Assembly: GCA_029880855.1 (NCBI GenBank)
Contig: JAOUNS010000014.1
Span: forward strand, 1 to 64,000
Direction: 5' to 3'
Length of the DNA: 64,000 bases
Origin: Gammaproteobacteria bacterium
GTDB lineage: Bacteria > Pseudomonadota > Gammaproteobacteria > UBA6429 > Thiohalophilaceae
Under the pieces are notes generated by a model that saw only the letters and a list, made by a program, of their open reading frames with translations, had not been told where the DNA came from and did no database searches. The translations under genes were made by a program, and so were the position numbers. Shown one piece after another: positions 1 to 7,543 of this stretch. The first letter of the stretch is position 1. Every line of letters starts with the position of its first letter.

Positions 1-1
1 A

Positions 2-64
2 CCCATCCGTGAGGACCATCCCCATTATCGGCGTGTGGTTGAGAGGTATTTCATCATTAATTAA
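2..64 (+). CDS. possible 3' end of a gene entering from the left
   Basis: Frame 2 is open from the window edge and ends in TAA at 62-64, giving 20 codons with a plausible charged and aromatic tail (contains REDHPHYRRVVERY). A hairpin follows two bases after the stop, as expected at a gene end. The stretch is too short to identify, and an open frame of this length can occur by chance. Confidence 0.25.
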   Translation, partial: PIREDHPHYRRVVERYFIIN

Positions 65-65
65 T

Positions 66-120
66 CGCGGCAAGGATGCCGCGCATTGGCAGAGGGATAG
101 GGATATCCCTTCTGCCAATG
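66..120. repeat. two adjacent hairpins after the left-edge stop
   Basis: A 7-bp perfect stem (CGCGGCA / TGCCGCG, 66-72 and 77-83) is followed by a second dyad at 84-120 whose arms CATTGGCAGA and TCTGCCAATG enclose a short imperfect stem. Neither has a T-run, so these look like palindromic intergenic repeats or mRNA 3' stabilisers, not a textbook terminator. Confidence 0.45.
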
Positions 121-175
121 ACAGGATGAAATTCATCGCAAACACGTTTCAGTCGATAGGGTGTCCTTTGCTTTG

Positions 176-209
176 GTGACTTTCATTTGGACAAGCAAAT
201 GAAAGACAC
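176..209. repeat. GTGACTTTC hairpin repeat, copy 1
   Basis: Arms of 14 bp at 176-189 and 196-209 (one mismatch) surround a 6-nt loop. A second copy with the same arm and loop geometry and the same GTGACTTTC start lies at 28917-28950. I read the pair as a dispersed palindromic repeat family. Confidence 0.6.
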
Positions 210-272
210 TCGCCTCAGCCGCGCAGCGGCGGGCGAAACATAAACCTCACGCCATTCTCATTGTCAGTTAAT

Positions 273-330
273 AACGCAGAGACCGCAGAGCATTTATATA
301 GATCATAAACATAACGCAAAGGACGCAAAG
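273..330. repeat. GCAGAG-type dispersed repeat, copy 1
   Basis: The sequence is rich in AACGCAGAGACCGCAGAG and AACGCAAAGGACGCAAAG units separated by an AT-rich spacer. The reverse complement of 29170-29248 has the same order of units and nearly the same spacer (TAGATCA..AAACATAACGCAAAG). Related copies lie at 53590-53666 and 60646-60732. All four are intergenic. Confidence 0.6.
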
Positions 331-410
331 AAAAAAACACCCCCTCCTGCAAGGAGGGGGCTTGGGGGGGTGATCAAAAACAAAACTCTCGGTAAAAACA
401 GCTGACAAAT

Positions 411-440
411 AAAAACCCCTTGCCCGTTACAGGCAAGGGG
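411..440 (-). terminator. rho-independent terminator of the VIT/VWA gene
   Basis: On the minus strand a 9-bp perfect stem (CCCCTTGCC / GGCAAGGGG, arms 432-440 and 416-424) is followed by TTTTT at 415-411. It lies 28 bases beyond the stop of the VIT/VWA gene, so it ends the MerR-VIT/VWA transcript. Confidence 0.85.
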
Positions 441-467
441 TGGTTTTATTCCGCCTTACTTCCTTGT

Positions 468-2699
468 TCAGGGGAAATAAACTTGCAGGCTTTGTGACAG
501 GTCCATGGCCGGTTGAAAGGTCTTGGCCAGTTTGCTGTAGAAGCGGTTGGTCTGCTTGTCCAGCCGGTCACTGTACTTGTTCGCCAGGTAGATCACGGCT
601 TGCAACAAGGCTTCCATGCCGGACGCCTGTGCCTGAACTTGTGCAAGGATGTAGTTTTGCAACTCATCAGGCAGCATGTGTTCAGGATAAGAACCTGCCG
701 CGATCAGATCTTTCGGGTTACCAAATTCCTGCGCCAGTCGGGTGAGGAAGTCGGGTATACCGATGACGATAATTTCATCATCAAAACCAAACATCTCGGT
801 ATCCGGCGTCGGGAATTTATCCGGTGGTGCCATGCTCTTGCGTTGCAGATCCGGGAAGCGTGAACGAGTCGGCGGCGCAGCGCGGGTTTCTTCCATCGGG
901 GCAAGGCATTCCTTAAATCCGAAATCAACCATGTCGCTCATGGAATCCATGCTTGCTGCAATCGGTGCTCCAGCCGCCGCCCAGCCTGATGGCATCATCT
1001 GTCCCACCTTGCGCATCTCCGGCAGGTCATCCAGCTTGTTTTCCCGCACATCGACAAAGATGTAGTTGGTCTTTGTGGACATGAGCTGATAACTTACCGC
1101 GATACTTTGCACCACCTCTTCGTCATCGGTGCGCGCCATGCGATCACCGGCCGCCAGTCGCGCCACGGTGGAGATCGGAACCGCCGTATTTTCCGGGAAG
1201 GTCGAGATGATGGCGCCTTGCTGCAGGGTTTCACCACTGTCCAGCGCCAATTCTATGGCAACCGGTCCATTGGGGGCCTGTTTGAATTGAGCGTTGATCC
1301 AGAAGGCGTCGTTGGCAAAGACAGCCTTGGGTAATGACAGCGTTTCCGGAATCATGCCGTCAGGCCATTTGATCTCCAGCTTGTTGATGCGCGGCTGACC
1401 GATACGTTTGAACTGCGCCATGATGGCCGGTTCAATTTTCTCATTCAATACCGCGAGCTCACAGACTGCATTGGTGGTGCGGGCCAGATCCTGTAACAGC
1501 ACTTCGGAGACCTGATCGCCGATACCGACCGTAAACACCCGGGTTTCACGCGTGCTCCAACTCTCGATGATGCTTTCGTGTTGATACACTTCGCCATCTG
1601 TCACCAGCAGAATATCGGCCTTGATGCCTTGTGGATGGGGAATGGCATAGACCTGATCCAGCGCCTCTTCCATCTCCGTACCGCCCAGGTCTGCACTCAT
1701 CTTGCGGATCACGTGCCGTGCCTTCTGCAGGTTGATTTCATTGGCCTGCACCATGGCCGGGAAGGTGGTGACATGGTTTGAACCAAAGCGAGTGATGTTG
1801 AAGTAATCACCTTCACGCAGATCATCCAGCACGGCCATGGCGGCGGCACGGGCACGGGTCATCTTTTCGCCGCCCATGGAACCGGAGCAATCCAGCACCA
1901 GTTTGATATGACGTGCCGTCGCCTGTTTGGGGTTAAACAGGGGGGTGAACCAGGCCATAACAGCGGTCTGTTCATTGAGATCATGACCCTGCCAGGCGCA
2001 ACTGAGCGGGGGCAGTTCCGGTTTGAAGACTACGATGATGTCACGATCCATCGTGGCGCGGCCGTCAGCGAGACTGATATCAATCCCATGGGCTGTTTTA
2101 TTCATTACCAGTTTATGGCTGGGTGAGGTGATATCACCTCCGGCCAGTTTACCCTGCGCGGTGAGAATAAAGCTGAAACGGTTTTCCGCCGCAAGGCGGG
2201 TTTCCGGCACCTGATGTTCTTCAAAACCGGCTTGCAGGGCATTGCCGTAACGGGGGGCGATCACGGTGGGCAGGCGAAAGCGTACACTGCCGTCACGCAG
2301 TTCATGGCGTGTGGTATAGGTCATCACCAGACTGACCCGTTCACCGGGGGCGATGTTACCGACATTGGCGGTATACATACCGCTTTCCACCTTCTGCAGC
2401 ATCATGGCGCTGTTACCGTCAGTGATGGCCTCTTCGTAACGCTCTTCCGCTTCCTTCTTCGGCAGGATGCGGCCACTCAGGGTGCGTTCACCGATCTGTA
2501 CTGTCATGTTCAACAGCACGGCATCGATGGGCATGGGGAAGGTGTAGACGGCCTCAATGGGCTTGTCTTCATGGTTACTGTAGGTCTGGCGCACCGTGAC
2601 TTCAGAAAGGAGATCATGGATCACGCCATTGATCTCGGCTCCCTCCAGTACCAGTGGCTCACCATAAATGGTTTCCAGTTTCATTGCCGTTATGTTCAT
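468..2699 (-). CDS. VIT and von Willebrand factor A domain protein
   Basis: The 743-residue protein starts with a VIT (vault/inter-alpha-trypsin) domain over about residues 1-135 (TIYGEPLVLEGAEINGVI, EERYEEA). A VWA domain follows at about 265-430, with an intact metal-ion-dependent adhesion motif DCSGS at residue 270. The C-terminal third is hydrophilic and unassigned. I see no signal peptide or membrane segment, so it is probably cytoplasmic. The ATG at 2699 has AGGAG seven bases upstream; longer starts would run back into the preceding gene. That gene, a small MerR-like regulator, overlaps it by ATGA, so the two are translationally coupled. VIT/VWA proteins usually work as metal-dependent protein-binding scaffolds; the partner here is unknown. 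Confidence 0.85.
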   Translation of the reverse strand: MNITAMKLETIYGEPLVLEGAEINGVIHDLLSEVTVRQTYSNHEDKPIEAVYTFPMPIDAVLLNMTVQIGERTLSGRILPKKEAEERYEEAITDGNSAMMLQKVESGMYTANVGNIAPGERVSLVMTYTTRHELRDGSVRFRLPTVIAPRYGNALQAGFEEHQVPETRLAAENRFSFILTAQGKLAGGDITSPSHKLVMNKTAHGIDISLADGRATMDRDIIVVFKPELPPLSCAWQGHDLNEQTAVMAWFTPLFNPKQATARHIKLVLDCSGSMGGEKMTRARAAAMAVLDDLREGDYFNITRFGSNHVTTFPAMVQANEINLQKARHVIRKMSADLGGTEMEEALDQVYAIPHPQGIKADILLVTDGEVYQHESIIESWSTRETRVFTVGIGDQVSEVLLQDLARTTNAVCELAVLNEKIEPAIMAQFKRIGQPRINKLEIKWPDGMIPETLSLPKAVFANDAFWINAQFKQAPNGPVAIELALDSGETLQQGAIISTFPENTAVPISTVARLAAGDRMARTDDEEVVQSIAVSYQLMSTKTNYIFVDVRENKLDDLPEMRKVGQMMPSGWAAAGAPIAASMDSMSDMVDFGFKECLAPMEETRAAPPTRSRFPDLQRKSMAPPDKFPTPDTEMFGFDDEIIVIGIPDFLTRLAQEFGNPKDLIAAGSYPEHMLPDELQNYILAQVQAQASGMEALLQAVIYLANKYSDRLDKQTNRFYSKLAKTFQPAMDLSQSLQVYFP

Positions 2700-3124
2700 T
2701 TTGACTTCTCCTGTCTGTTCCGTTGTATTTTGGTGAGCTCGTGCTGAATGGCTCTGTATATCGCACCAAGCTCGTCCTGGGTTATTCCATTCATTTCCGG
2801 ACAAAGATTCAGCTCCAGGCCGGGAGCCAGGGTAATGCTCTGCCACACCCGCTGTGTCCCCGGCATGTCAATCACCGCCGGGGTACTGTCGGGCAGGCCG
2901 TTGCGCCAGCGTGACTTGATCTTGTCCAGCGAAATTCCCTCTTCTTCACGCAGGCGTTTAATGGTTAAAAGCTGCTGCAGGTGTTGGGTGGTGTACCAGG
3001 CACCACGCCGCTCGCCCTGCGGTTTGTCCACCAGGCCTTCCTGGATGTAATAGCGAATATTGCGCGGGGTGATCCCGCTCAATTCGCCCAACTCTTCGAT
3101 ACGGAATTGTTTCTCGTCTGCCAT
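2696..3124 (-). CDS. MerR-family winged-helix regulator
   Basis: The 142-residue protein opens with a MerR-type DNA-binding domain: FRIEELGELSGITPRNIRYYIQEGL, then a wing and the second helix pair (LTIKRLREEEGISLDKIK). The C-terminal part is short and lacks the cysteine cluster of metal-sensing MerR proteins, so the signal is not obvious. The ATG at 3124 is preferred over 3133 because AAGGA lies at good spacing upstream. It overlaps the VIT/VWA gene by four bases and is transcribed with it. The promoter just upstream contains a dyad placed in the -35/-10 spacer, which fits MerR-style autoregulation. Family assignment is solid; function of the pair is not known. Confidence 0.85.
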   Translation of the reverse strand: MADEKQFRIEELGELSGITPRNIRYYIQEGLVDKPQGERRGAWYTTQHLQQLLTIKRLREEEGISLDKIKSRWRNGLPDSTPAVIDMPGTQRVWQSITLAPGLELNLCPEMNGITQDELGAIYRAIQHELTKIQRNRQEKSK

Positions 3125-3147
3125 TTTTCTCATCCTTTGTGACAGTA

Positions 3148-3176
3148 AATATGACAGCTGAACTGTCGTTAATCAA
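3148..3176 (-). promoter_or_regulatory. candidate promoter with operator dyad in the spacer
   Basis: Read on the minus strand, TTGATT (3176-3171) and CATATT (3153-3148) are separated by 17 bases. The spacer contains GACAG-TTCAG-CTGTC (3167-3153), a perfect 5-5-5 inverted repeat, and a further CTGTCA follows at 3145-3140. MerR regulators classically bind dyads between -35 and -10. Binding by the adjacent gene product is inference. Confidence 0.5.
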
Positions 3177-3407
3177 GTGTGACAAGGAAAATATTTTTTG
3201 GTGGATTAATTGCTTTATTAATCAGTCAGATACGGCGGTGTTGGTGGTCTGCGCCCGGCCTGTAGGTCCTGTACCCGGACATCAGGAACAGGAAAAACTA
3301 CAGAATTTGACAGTTACGCTGACCAATACATAGCCATTTATAATCGGAACTTGATCGCACGCGTCTGAAAAAGCGGGGCCGGAACTGATTCCGGACTGGG
3401 GGGAAGA

Positions 3408-3848
3408 ATGAAAGAGTGGTTATTGGGCATGCTGGTGGTTGCTGTCAGCCTGGGTATCTACTGGTTGGTATTCAGCGTTGATGAGGACGAAATTTCTGCC
3501 GCTCCGGTCAGGCTGACCATCACCGCACCGGCGACCAACTCCACCGTCGAACTCCATGATGTGATACGGGGCAGGGTCTCAAACCCGGCGGTTGCCGAGG
3601 TATGGGTGGTGATTCATCCCGTGCAGAGTGTCGACTGCTGGCTGCAAAAACCGGCGTTGGTATCAGCCGACGGCAGCTGGATGGCGACAGTGCAATTCGG
3701 CAAAGGGGAAGGGGAAGGGAGTTCCGGCGGTTTGCCGTATGAAGTAAGAGCATTGGCAGGTTTGCGTCAACCGCCCATACCGGGCAAAACGAACTGTTGG
3801 CCCGAGGCGGAAGTTATCTCACGGGCGCTGTATGTGAAGCGTAACTAA
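3408..3848 (+). CDS. membrane-anchored protein with Ig-like ectodomain
   Basis: The 146-residue protein has one N-terminal transmembrane segment (about residues 5-23, LLGMLVVAVSLGIYWLVF). The predicted external part is beta-rich (VRLTITAPATNSTVELHDVIRGRV), like short carbohydrate-binding or Ig-type modules, and contains two cysteines that could pair. A GGGGGGAAGA tract sits just before the ATG and serves as the ribosome-binding site. It stands alone between the MerR/VIT-VWA unit and the lepB unit, both on the other strand. I do not recognise a named family. Confidence 0.7.
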   Translation: MKEWLLGMLVVAVSLGIYWLVFSVDEDEISAAPVRLTITAPATNSTVELHDVIRGRVSNPAVAEVWVVIHPVQSVDCWLQKPALVSADGSWMATVQFGKGEGEGSSGGLPYEVRALAGLRQPPIPGKTNCWPEAEVISRALYVKRN

Positions 3849-3871
3849 ATCGGCAAGGCAGACACGTTGTG

Positions 3872-4042
3872 TTAATACGGCTGGGATTTTCTGTTTTTCA
3901 GTAACAACAGGATCGGGATTGCGAGAGGTCCGATAAAGGCGCCGGTCAGTCCCCAGGCGACCGGGTTGAGCCCTTTTAGTTTGGCGATGTAGTGGCAGGC
4001 GATCATGGAGACAAAAAAGATCAGGAACAAGGCGGCATACAT
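3872..4042 (-). CDS. small two-helix membrane protein downstream of lepB
   Basis: A 56-codon frame begins at ATG 4042 with AGGAAG eight bases upstream and ends in TAA at 3872. The product starts MYAALFLIFFVSMIACHYIA, has a short loop with KLKGLNPVAW, a second hydrophobic helix (LTGAFIGPLAIPILLLL) and a basic tail. The hydrophobicity pattern, positive-inside loop and good ribosome-binding site argue that it is real despite its length. It starts 12 bases after the lepB stop and is probably the last gene of that operon. Function unknown. Confidence 0.75.
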   Translation of the reverse strand: MYAALFLIFFVSMIACHYIAKLKGLNPVAWGLTGAFIGPLAIPILLLLKNRKSQPY

Positions 4043-4054
4043 AACAACACTTCC

Positions 4055-4741
4055 TCAGGGCAATGCAACAAAGGTGCGGTTTTTTCGCGGCAAATAATAA
4101 TTGCTGTAGTTGAGTGAAACAATCACATGGCTGGCACGGCCGACGATACGTGAGCGTTCCACGAAGCCGATCATGCGTGAATCGGCGCTGTTATCCCGGT
4201 TGTCACCCAGCATAAAATAATGATCTGCGGGCACTTTCACCGGACCGAAGTTGTTAACCAGAAATGCACGGGGCGAAACGGCAACCGGATAATTATGAGT
4301 GCCGAGTTTTTCAGCAAACAATTGGCGGTGCACGCCGCTATGCCAGATATTTTCCTCCAGATTCAAATCACTGGGACCAATGTTCACCGCCTTGCCATTG
4401 ATATAAAGCTGGTTGTCCTGGATAACAATAATGTCACCCGGCAGGCCGATGACGCGCTTAATGAGTCGGGTTTCATCCCGGGGAGAAAAGAAAACCACGA
4501 TATCGCCGTGTTGCGGTTGGTCCCAATTGGCCAGTGCGATATCAGTAAAGGGCAGGCGCAGGTCATAGGCCAGTTTGTTGACGAAGATGCGGTCACCTTC
4601 GAGGATATTCGGTTTCATGGAACCGGTGGGGACCACATACCAGTCGGCAATAGCGCTGCGAAACAGGACCAGTAACAGGACAAATACCAGAAAACTGCGC
4701 CATTCCAGCCAGTATGTTTTGATGCGGGAAACCTCGGTCAT
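4055..4741 (-). CDS. lepB: signal peptidase I
   Basis: This membrane-bound serine protease removes signal peptides from exported proteins. The 228-residue product has one N-terminal membrane segment (about 13-31) followed by the conserved boxes: PTGSMKPNI with the catalytic serine, RLIKRVIGLPGD with the general-base lysine, and GDNRDNSADSR. The ATG at 4741 has GGAGG ten bases upstream. A HAD hydrolase gene lies 30 bases upstream and a small membrane protein gene 12 bases downstream, all on the minus strand. It is the only lepB in the window and looks complete, though shorter than the 324-residue E. coli enzyme, as in many bacteria with a single N-terminal helix. Confidence 0.95.
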   Translation of the reverse strand: MTEVSRIKTYWLEWRSFLVFVLLLVLFRSAIADWYVVPTGSMKPNILEGDRIFVNKLAYDLRLPFTDIALANWDQPQHGDIVVFFSPRDETRLIKRVIGLPGDIIVIQDNQLYINGKAVNIGPSDLNLEENIWHSGVHRQLFAEKLGTHNYPVAVSPRAFLVNNFGPVKVPADHYFMLGDNRDNSADSRMIGFVERSRIVGRASHVIVSLNYSNYYLPRKNRTFVALP

Positions 4742-4771
4742 GAGCGGTAAACCTCCGTCGTTAACAACATA

Positions 4772-5389
4772 TTATAGTACCACCCCGAAGTGACTCAATT
4801 CCGAGCGGGTTTGTTCCACCGAAATATGGTGAATTGTTGACCAGCCACAGACAGCGGCACCGTGGATATTTTCCTTAATATCATCAATGAATAAGGTCTC
4901 GTGGGGCATAATGCCAAAGTGTTGTTCTGCAGTGTGATAGATGGCCGGATCAGGTTTCATCAGCCCGCTGTCAAAAGAGGTGAGCAGACCGTGGCAGCAC
5001 TGTTCGAGCCGATAGGTTGGCACCACATGTTGCCAGTGCAGGGGGTTGGTATTACTCAGCAGATAGATACGATAAGGTCCCTTGAGTTGCCGGCAGAGTT
5101 GCAACATTGCATCGATGGGCGTGAAGATATCCAGCCAGGCGGCGGCCAGTTCAGCTGTCGATGGTGCGGTGGGGAACAGCCGGGCAAGATTGGCCAGAAA
5201 ACAATCGGTATCGATCAGGCCCCGTTCATACGCTGACATGTCGGTGCGACGAATAAACTCATCTTCAGAGGCGAGGATCACACCGTGCTGTTGAATAAAG
5301 TCGTACAGGCGACAATAATCCACGCCAATGAGTACTCGCCCCACATCGAAAACGATATTTTTTATTGCGGACATTTTATTTGCGGTCAT
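4772..5389 (-). CDS. HAD-family hydrolase, YihX-like
   Basis: The 205-residue protein carries the haloacid dehalogenase motifs: motif I NIVFDVGRVLIGVDY, motif II LLSNTNPLHW, motif III lysine in LMKPDPAIY, and motif IV FIDDIKENI. The second aspartate of the usual DxD in motif I is replaced by glycine (FDVG), as in the dehalogenase and YihX-type branch, so a classical phosphatase activity should not be assumed. An alternative ATG lies at 5374. It heads a probable three-gene unit with lepB and the small membrane protein, and diverges from the next gene with only 45 bases between starts. Confidence 0.85.
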   Translation of the reverse strand: MTANKMSAIKNIVFDVGRVLIGVDYCRLYDFIQQHGVILASEDEFIRRTDMSAYERGLIDTDCFLANLARLFPTAPSTAELAAAWLDIFTPIDAMLQLCRQLKGPYRIYLLSNTNPLHWQHVVPTYRLEQCCHGLLTSFDSGLMKPDPAIYHTAEQHFGIMPHETLFIDDIKENIHGAAVCGWSTIHHISVEQTRSELSHFGVVL

Positions 5390-5434
5390 GCCTGTTAAAC
5401 TGTATGACAGTATAACCTGTTATGAGGGAAAGAC

Positions 5435-6304
5435 GTGACACTGCACTGGCCAAAGGAGTATGCGGGATTCGATATCGCTGCACTGCATGACTGGCATCAC
5501 GCCGGCTCCAACCTGTGTCTCGACTTCCACGGTGACCCGCAACGGGCTGACTGGGTGGTCTTTTCCGATGGCAATCACCATATGGCTCTGGAAGAAAGTC
5601 TGCAGACGTTTGTTAAACAACATGCGCCGGACGATGAAGTGTTCTATGCCACCACCCCGCCGGGACCCATCGTAAATATCCTGCAGACCGGCGGCTTATT
5701 GCTGGGTAATCTGAAAATCACCATCAAGCCGCAGCTCTTTATTTCACCACCGGCCGTGCTGGAGAAACTGCAACAACAGGGACTGGTGGGCGAGATACAT
5801 CCCTTCATGCGTAACAACGGCAGTGTGCTGCTGGTGAAGAAAGGCAACCCAAAAAAGATCAATGGTGTTGATGCACTGACAAACAGGGAAGTCCGTCTTT
5901 TTATCTCCAATGCGGAGAAAGAAAAAGTCAGCTATGACGGCTATGCCCAAACCCTGCAAAACCTGGGTATTGGCGATATCTCAAAACTCAACATGGTTTA
6001 CGGTGAACGCATACATCATCGTGAAGCACCGCAAAGTATTGCCGATGACAGGGCCGATGCAGCGATCGTATTTTATCATCTCGCCTTGCGTTATATCCGT
6101 ATCTTCCCTGAACGGTTTGAGATCGTACCGCTGGGCGGTACGGCCGAAGAACCCCGACCACTGGCAGGCAATGTCATTGCCGATACCGCACTGGCCATGG
6201 TCAGGGGCGAAGAAACCCATGGTGAAAAATTGTTGACGTTTATGCAGTCAGAGATTGTGACAAAAATCTATCAGCGGCATGGTCTGAGACGTATTACCGG
6301 ATGA
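5435..6304 (+). CDS. periplasmic-binding-protein-like protein without signal peptide
   Basis: The 289-residue product resembles type 2 substrate-binding domains of the molybdate/tungstate kind (YATTPPGPIVNILQTGGLLLGN, then a substrate-lobe region with ADAAIVFYHLALRY and VIADTALAMVRG near the C-terminus). It begins with GTG at 5435, four bases after a GAGGGAA ribosome-binding site. The N-terminus is polar with no signal sequence, so it probably acts in the cytoplasm as a ligand sensor or carrier. No transporter genes adjoin it. It is followed after 13 bases by a lipoprotein gene. Family assignment is by fold-level similarity only. Confidence 0.65.
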   Translation: MTLHWPKEYAGFDIAALHDWHHAGSNLCLDFHGDPQRADWVVFSDGNHHMALEESLQTFVKQHAPDDEVFYATTPPGPIVNILQTGGLLLGNLKITIKPQLFISPPAVLEKLQQQGLVGEIHPFMRNNGSVLLVKKGNPKKINGVDALTNREVRLFISNAEKEKVSYDGYAQTLQNLGIGDISKLNMVYGERIHHREAPQSIADDRADAAIVFYHLALRYIRIFPERFEIVPLGGTAEEPRPLAGNVIADTALAMVRGEETHGEKLLTFMQSEIVTKIYQRHGLRRITG

Positions 6305-6317
6305 GGAGAAAAGTAGA

Positions 6318-6602
6318 ATGAACAAACTATCCTTGTTAATCCTGACCGTCACCGTAGTGTTGACAGCCTGCACCACAAAACCAACGGTTGGTGGTTATAT
6401 CGCCTGTGAAAAACAAAGGCCGACAGCCTGTCGGGCGGAAGACAACCCAGTCTGTGCTACCAGGGCTACCGGACTGGTTTGTGTCAGAGCACCCTGTCCG
6501 GGGGCAATGGAAAAGATCACATATGAAAATGCGTGTGCCGGATGCAAAGATAAAAAAGTGACAGGCTACACGCCGGGTAAATGCAGCCGGGACAACAGTT
6601 GA
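6318..6602 (+). CDS. lipoprotein with Kazal-like cysteine module
   Basis: The 94-residue product has a lipoprotein signal peptide ending in the lipobox LTAC (cysteine 18). The mature part is cysteine-rich, and its order PVCA ... ITYENACAGC ... GYTPGKC matches the Kazal-type protease-inhibitor pattern (NPVC, TYxNxC, GxC). Bacterial Kazal-like lipoproteins are known, but inhibition of a protease by this one is inference. A GAGGAGAAA ribosome-binding site precedes the ATG. It is 13 bases after the binding-protein-like gene and may be co-transcribed with it. Confidence 0.75.
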   Translation: MNKLSLLILTVTVVLTACTTKPTVGGYIACEKQRPTACRAEDNPVCATRATGLVCVRAPCPGAMEKITYENACAGCKDKKVTGYTPGKCSRDNS

Positions 6603-6644
6603 AGAATTTTTTGTATTTAATAAACTCAACCAAAGCGACAACTT

Positions 6645-7139
6645 TTGAATATACACAAGATATCAATAGTGCTGACATTGTTATTAAGTCTGTTTGGGTG
6701 TGATGGCGCTGCGGAAAAAACATCATCTGCTGAAAAAATACAGGTTTCCTATGAACCCGGTTTGTTGCCCAAACTGATGTCGATACCAGGCAAACCGATT
6801 TCTGTTAAATGGCAGATTGATGAATCGAAATTTAACGCAGGCAGCCTTATTGCCCTGCTGGAATATTCGGCGGAAGACAAACTTTATATACTAAAAAACA
6901 GTCATGCCTATGAAAATATTTCCCATGACCGGATTGGTGCCGGATTTTATGACAGCTGGATTCCAGCGAGCGCCAAAAAAGGCATCGAGGTGATAAAACA
7001 TGACAGTGTTTATGAGTTAAAAGGCGTTATCCCGGTTTTACCCAATCTCTTTACCCGGACCGAACTATCCCCTTATGTGAATGGTCGAGTCACTCCGTTG
7101 GCCGGCGGTTATATCCTGGTGTCACTGTATTCAATGTGA
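6645..7139 (+). CDS. small lipoprotein of unknown function
   Basis: The 164-residue frame has a hydrophobic signal segment ending in the lipobox LFGC (cysteine 19) and a soluble beta-rich domain without cysteines. The first usable start is TTG at 6645; a GTG at 6669 would cut into the signal peptide, so the TTG is preferred although its ribosome-binding site is weak. The gene follows the Kazal-like lipoprotein after 42 bases on the same strand. I do not recognise a family. Confidence 0.65.
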   Translation: MNIHKISIVLTLLLSLFGCDGAAEKTSSAEKIQVSYEPGLLPKLMSIPGKPISVKWQIDESKFNAGSLIALLEYSAEDKLYILKNSHAYENISHDRIGAGFYDSWIPASAKKGIEVIKHDSVYELKGVIPVLPNLFTRTELSPYVNGRVTPLAGGYILVSLYSM

Positions 7140-7169
7140 ACCAGAATTTCCCACCGCCTGCTGAAACTG

Positions 7170-7484
7170 TTATTGCATCTGCATCAATTCAGATACCTCA
7201 AGCGAACCGCCGATTTCAAGAAACGGACAGGCTTGAGCTATTGATAATGCCGCTTCTATTGATTCAGCTTTAATGATCGAGAAACCTGACATTGCGCTGC
7301 TGCCACCCTCCCTGACCGTCCCGTCGGAGCTAACGGTACATGTATCCATTAATGGAATAGTGGGAATCACGACAGCATCACCGATTGAGGATAACCATGC
7401 TGTATATTTCGAAAAGTGATGCTCTGCTTCTTCCGGACCGGCCGGCTGATTGCCTCCCAGATATACCAATACAAATTGCTTCAT
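7170..7484 (-). CDS. YCII-domain protein
   Basis: The 104-residue protein (MKQFVLVYLGGNQ start) has the ferredoxin-like YCII/DGPF layout, ending in a run of alternating helix and strand (AALSIAQACPFLEIGGSLEV). The typical SMSGFSIIKAES strand is present. ATG 7484 has GAGGT eight bases upstream and is preferred over the in-frame start at 7502. YCII proteins are often found with ECF sigma factors or as small dehydratase-like enzymes; no such partner is here. It lies 59 bases upstream of nothing on its own strand and is probably monocistronic. Confidence 0.8.
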   Translation of the reverse strand: MKQFVLVYLGGNQPAGPEEAEHHFSKYTAWLSSIGDAVVIPTIPLMDTCTVSSDGTVREGGSSAMSGFSIIKAESIEAALSIAQACPFLEIGGSLEVSELMQMQ

Positions 7485-7543
7485 GTTATTTACCTCAATC
7501 AATTAATTTTTCGATGTATCGTGCAGAAAGATCTGCCTGATGT

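Noticed and set aside
440-863. Plus-strand open frames under the VIT/VWA gene
   Set aside because: They lie wholly inside a well-supported minus-strand gene, lack ribosome-binding sites and have low-complexity, codon-shadow composition.
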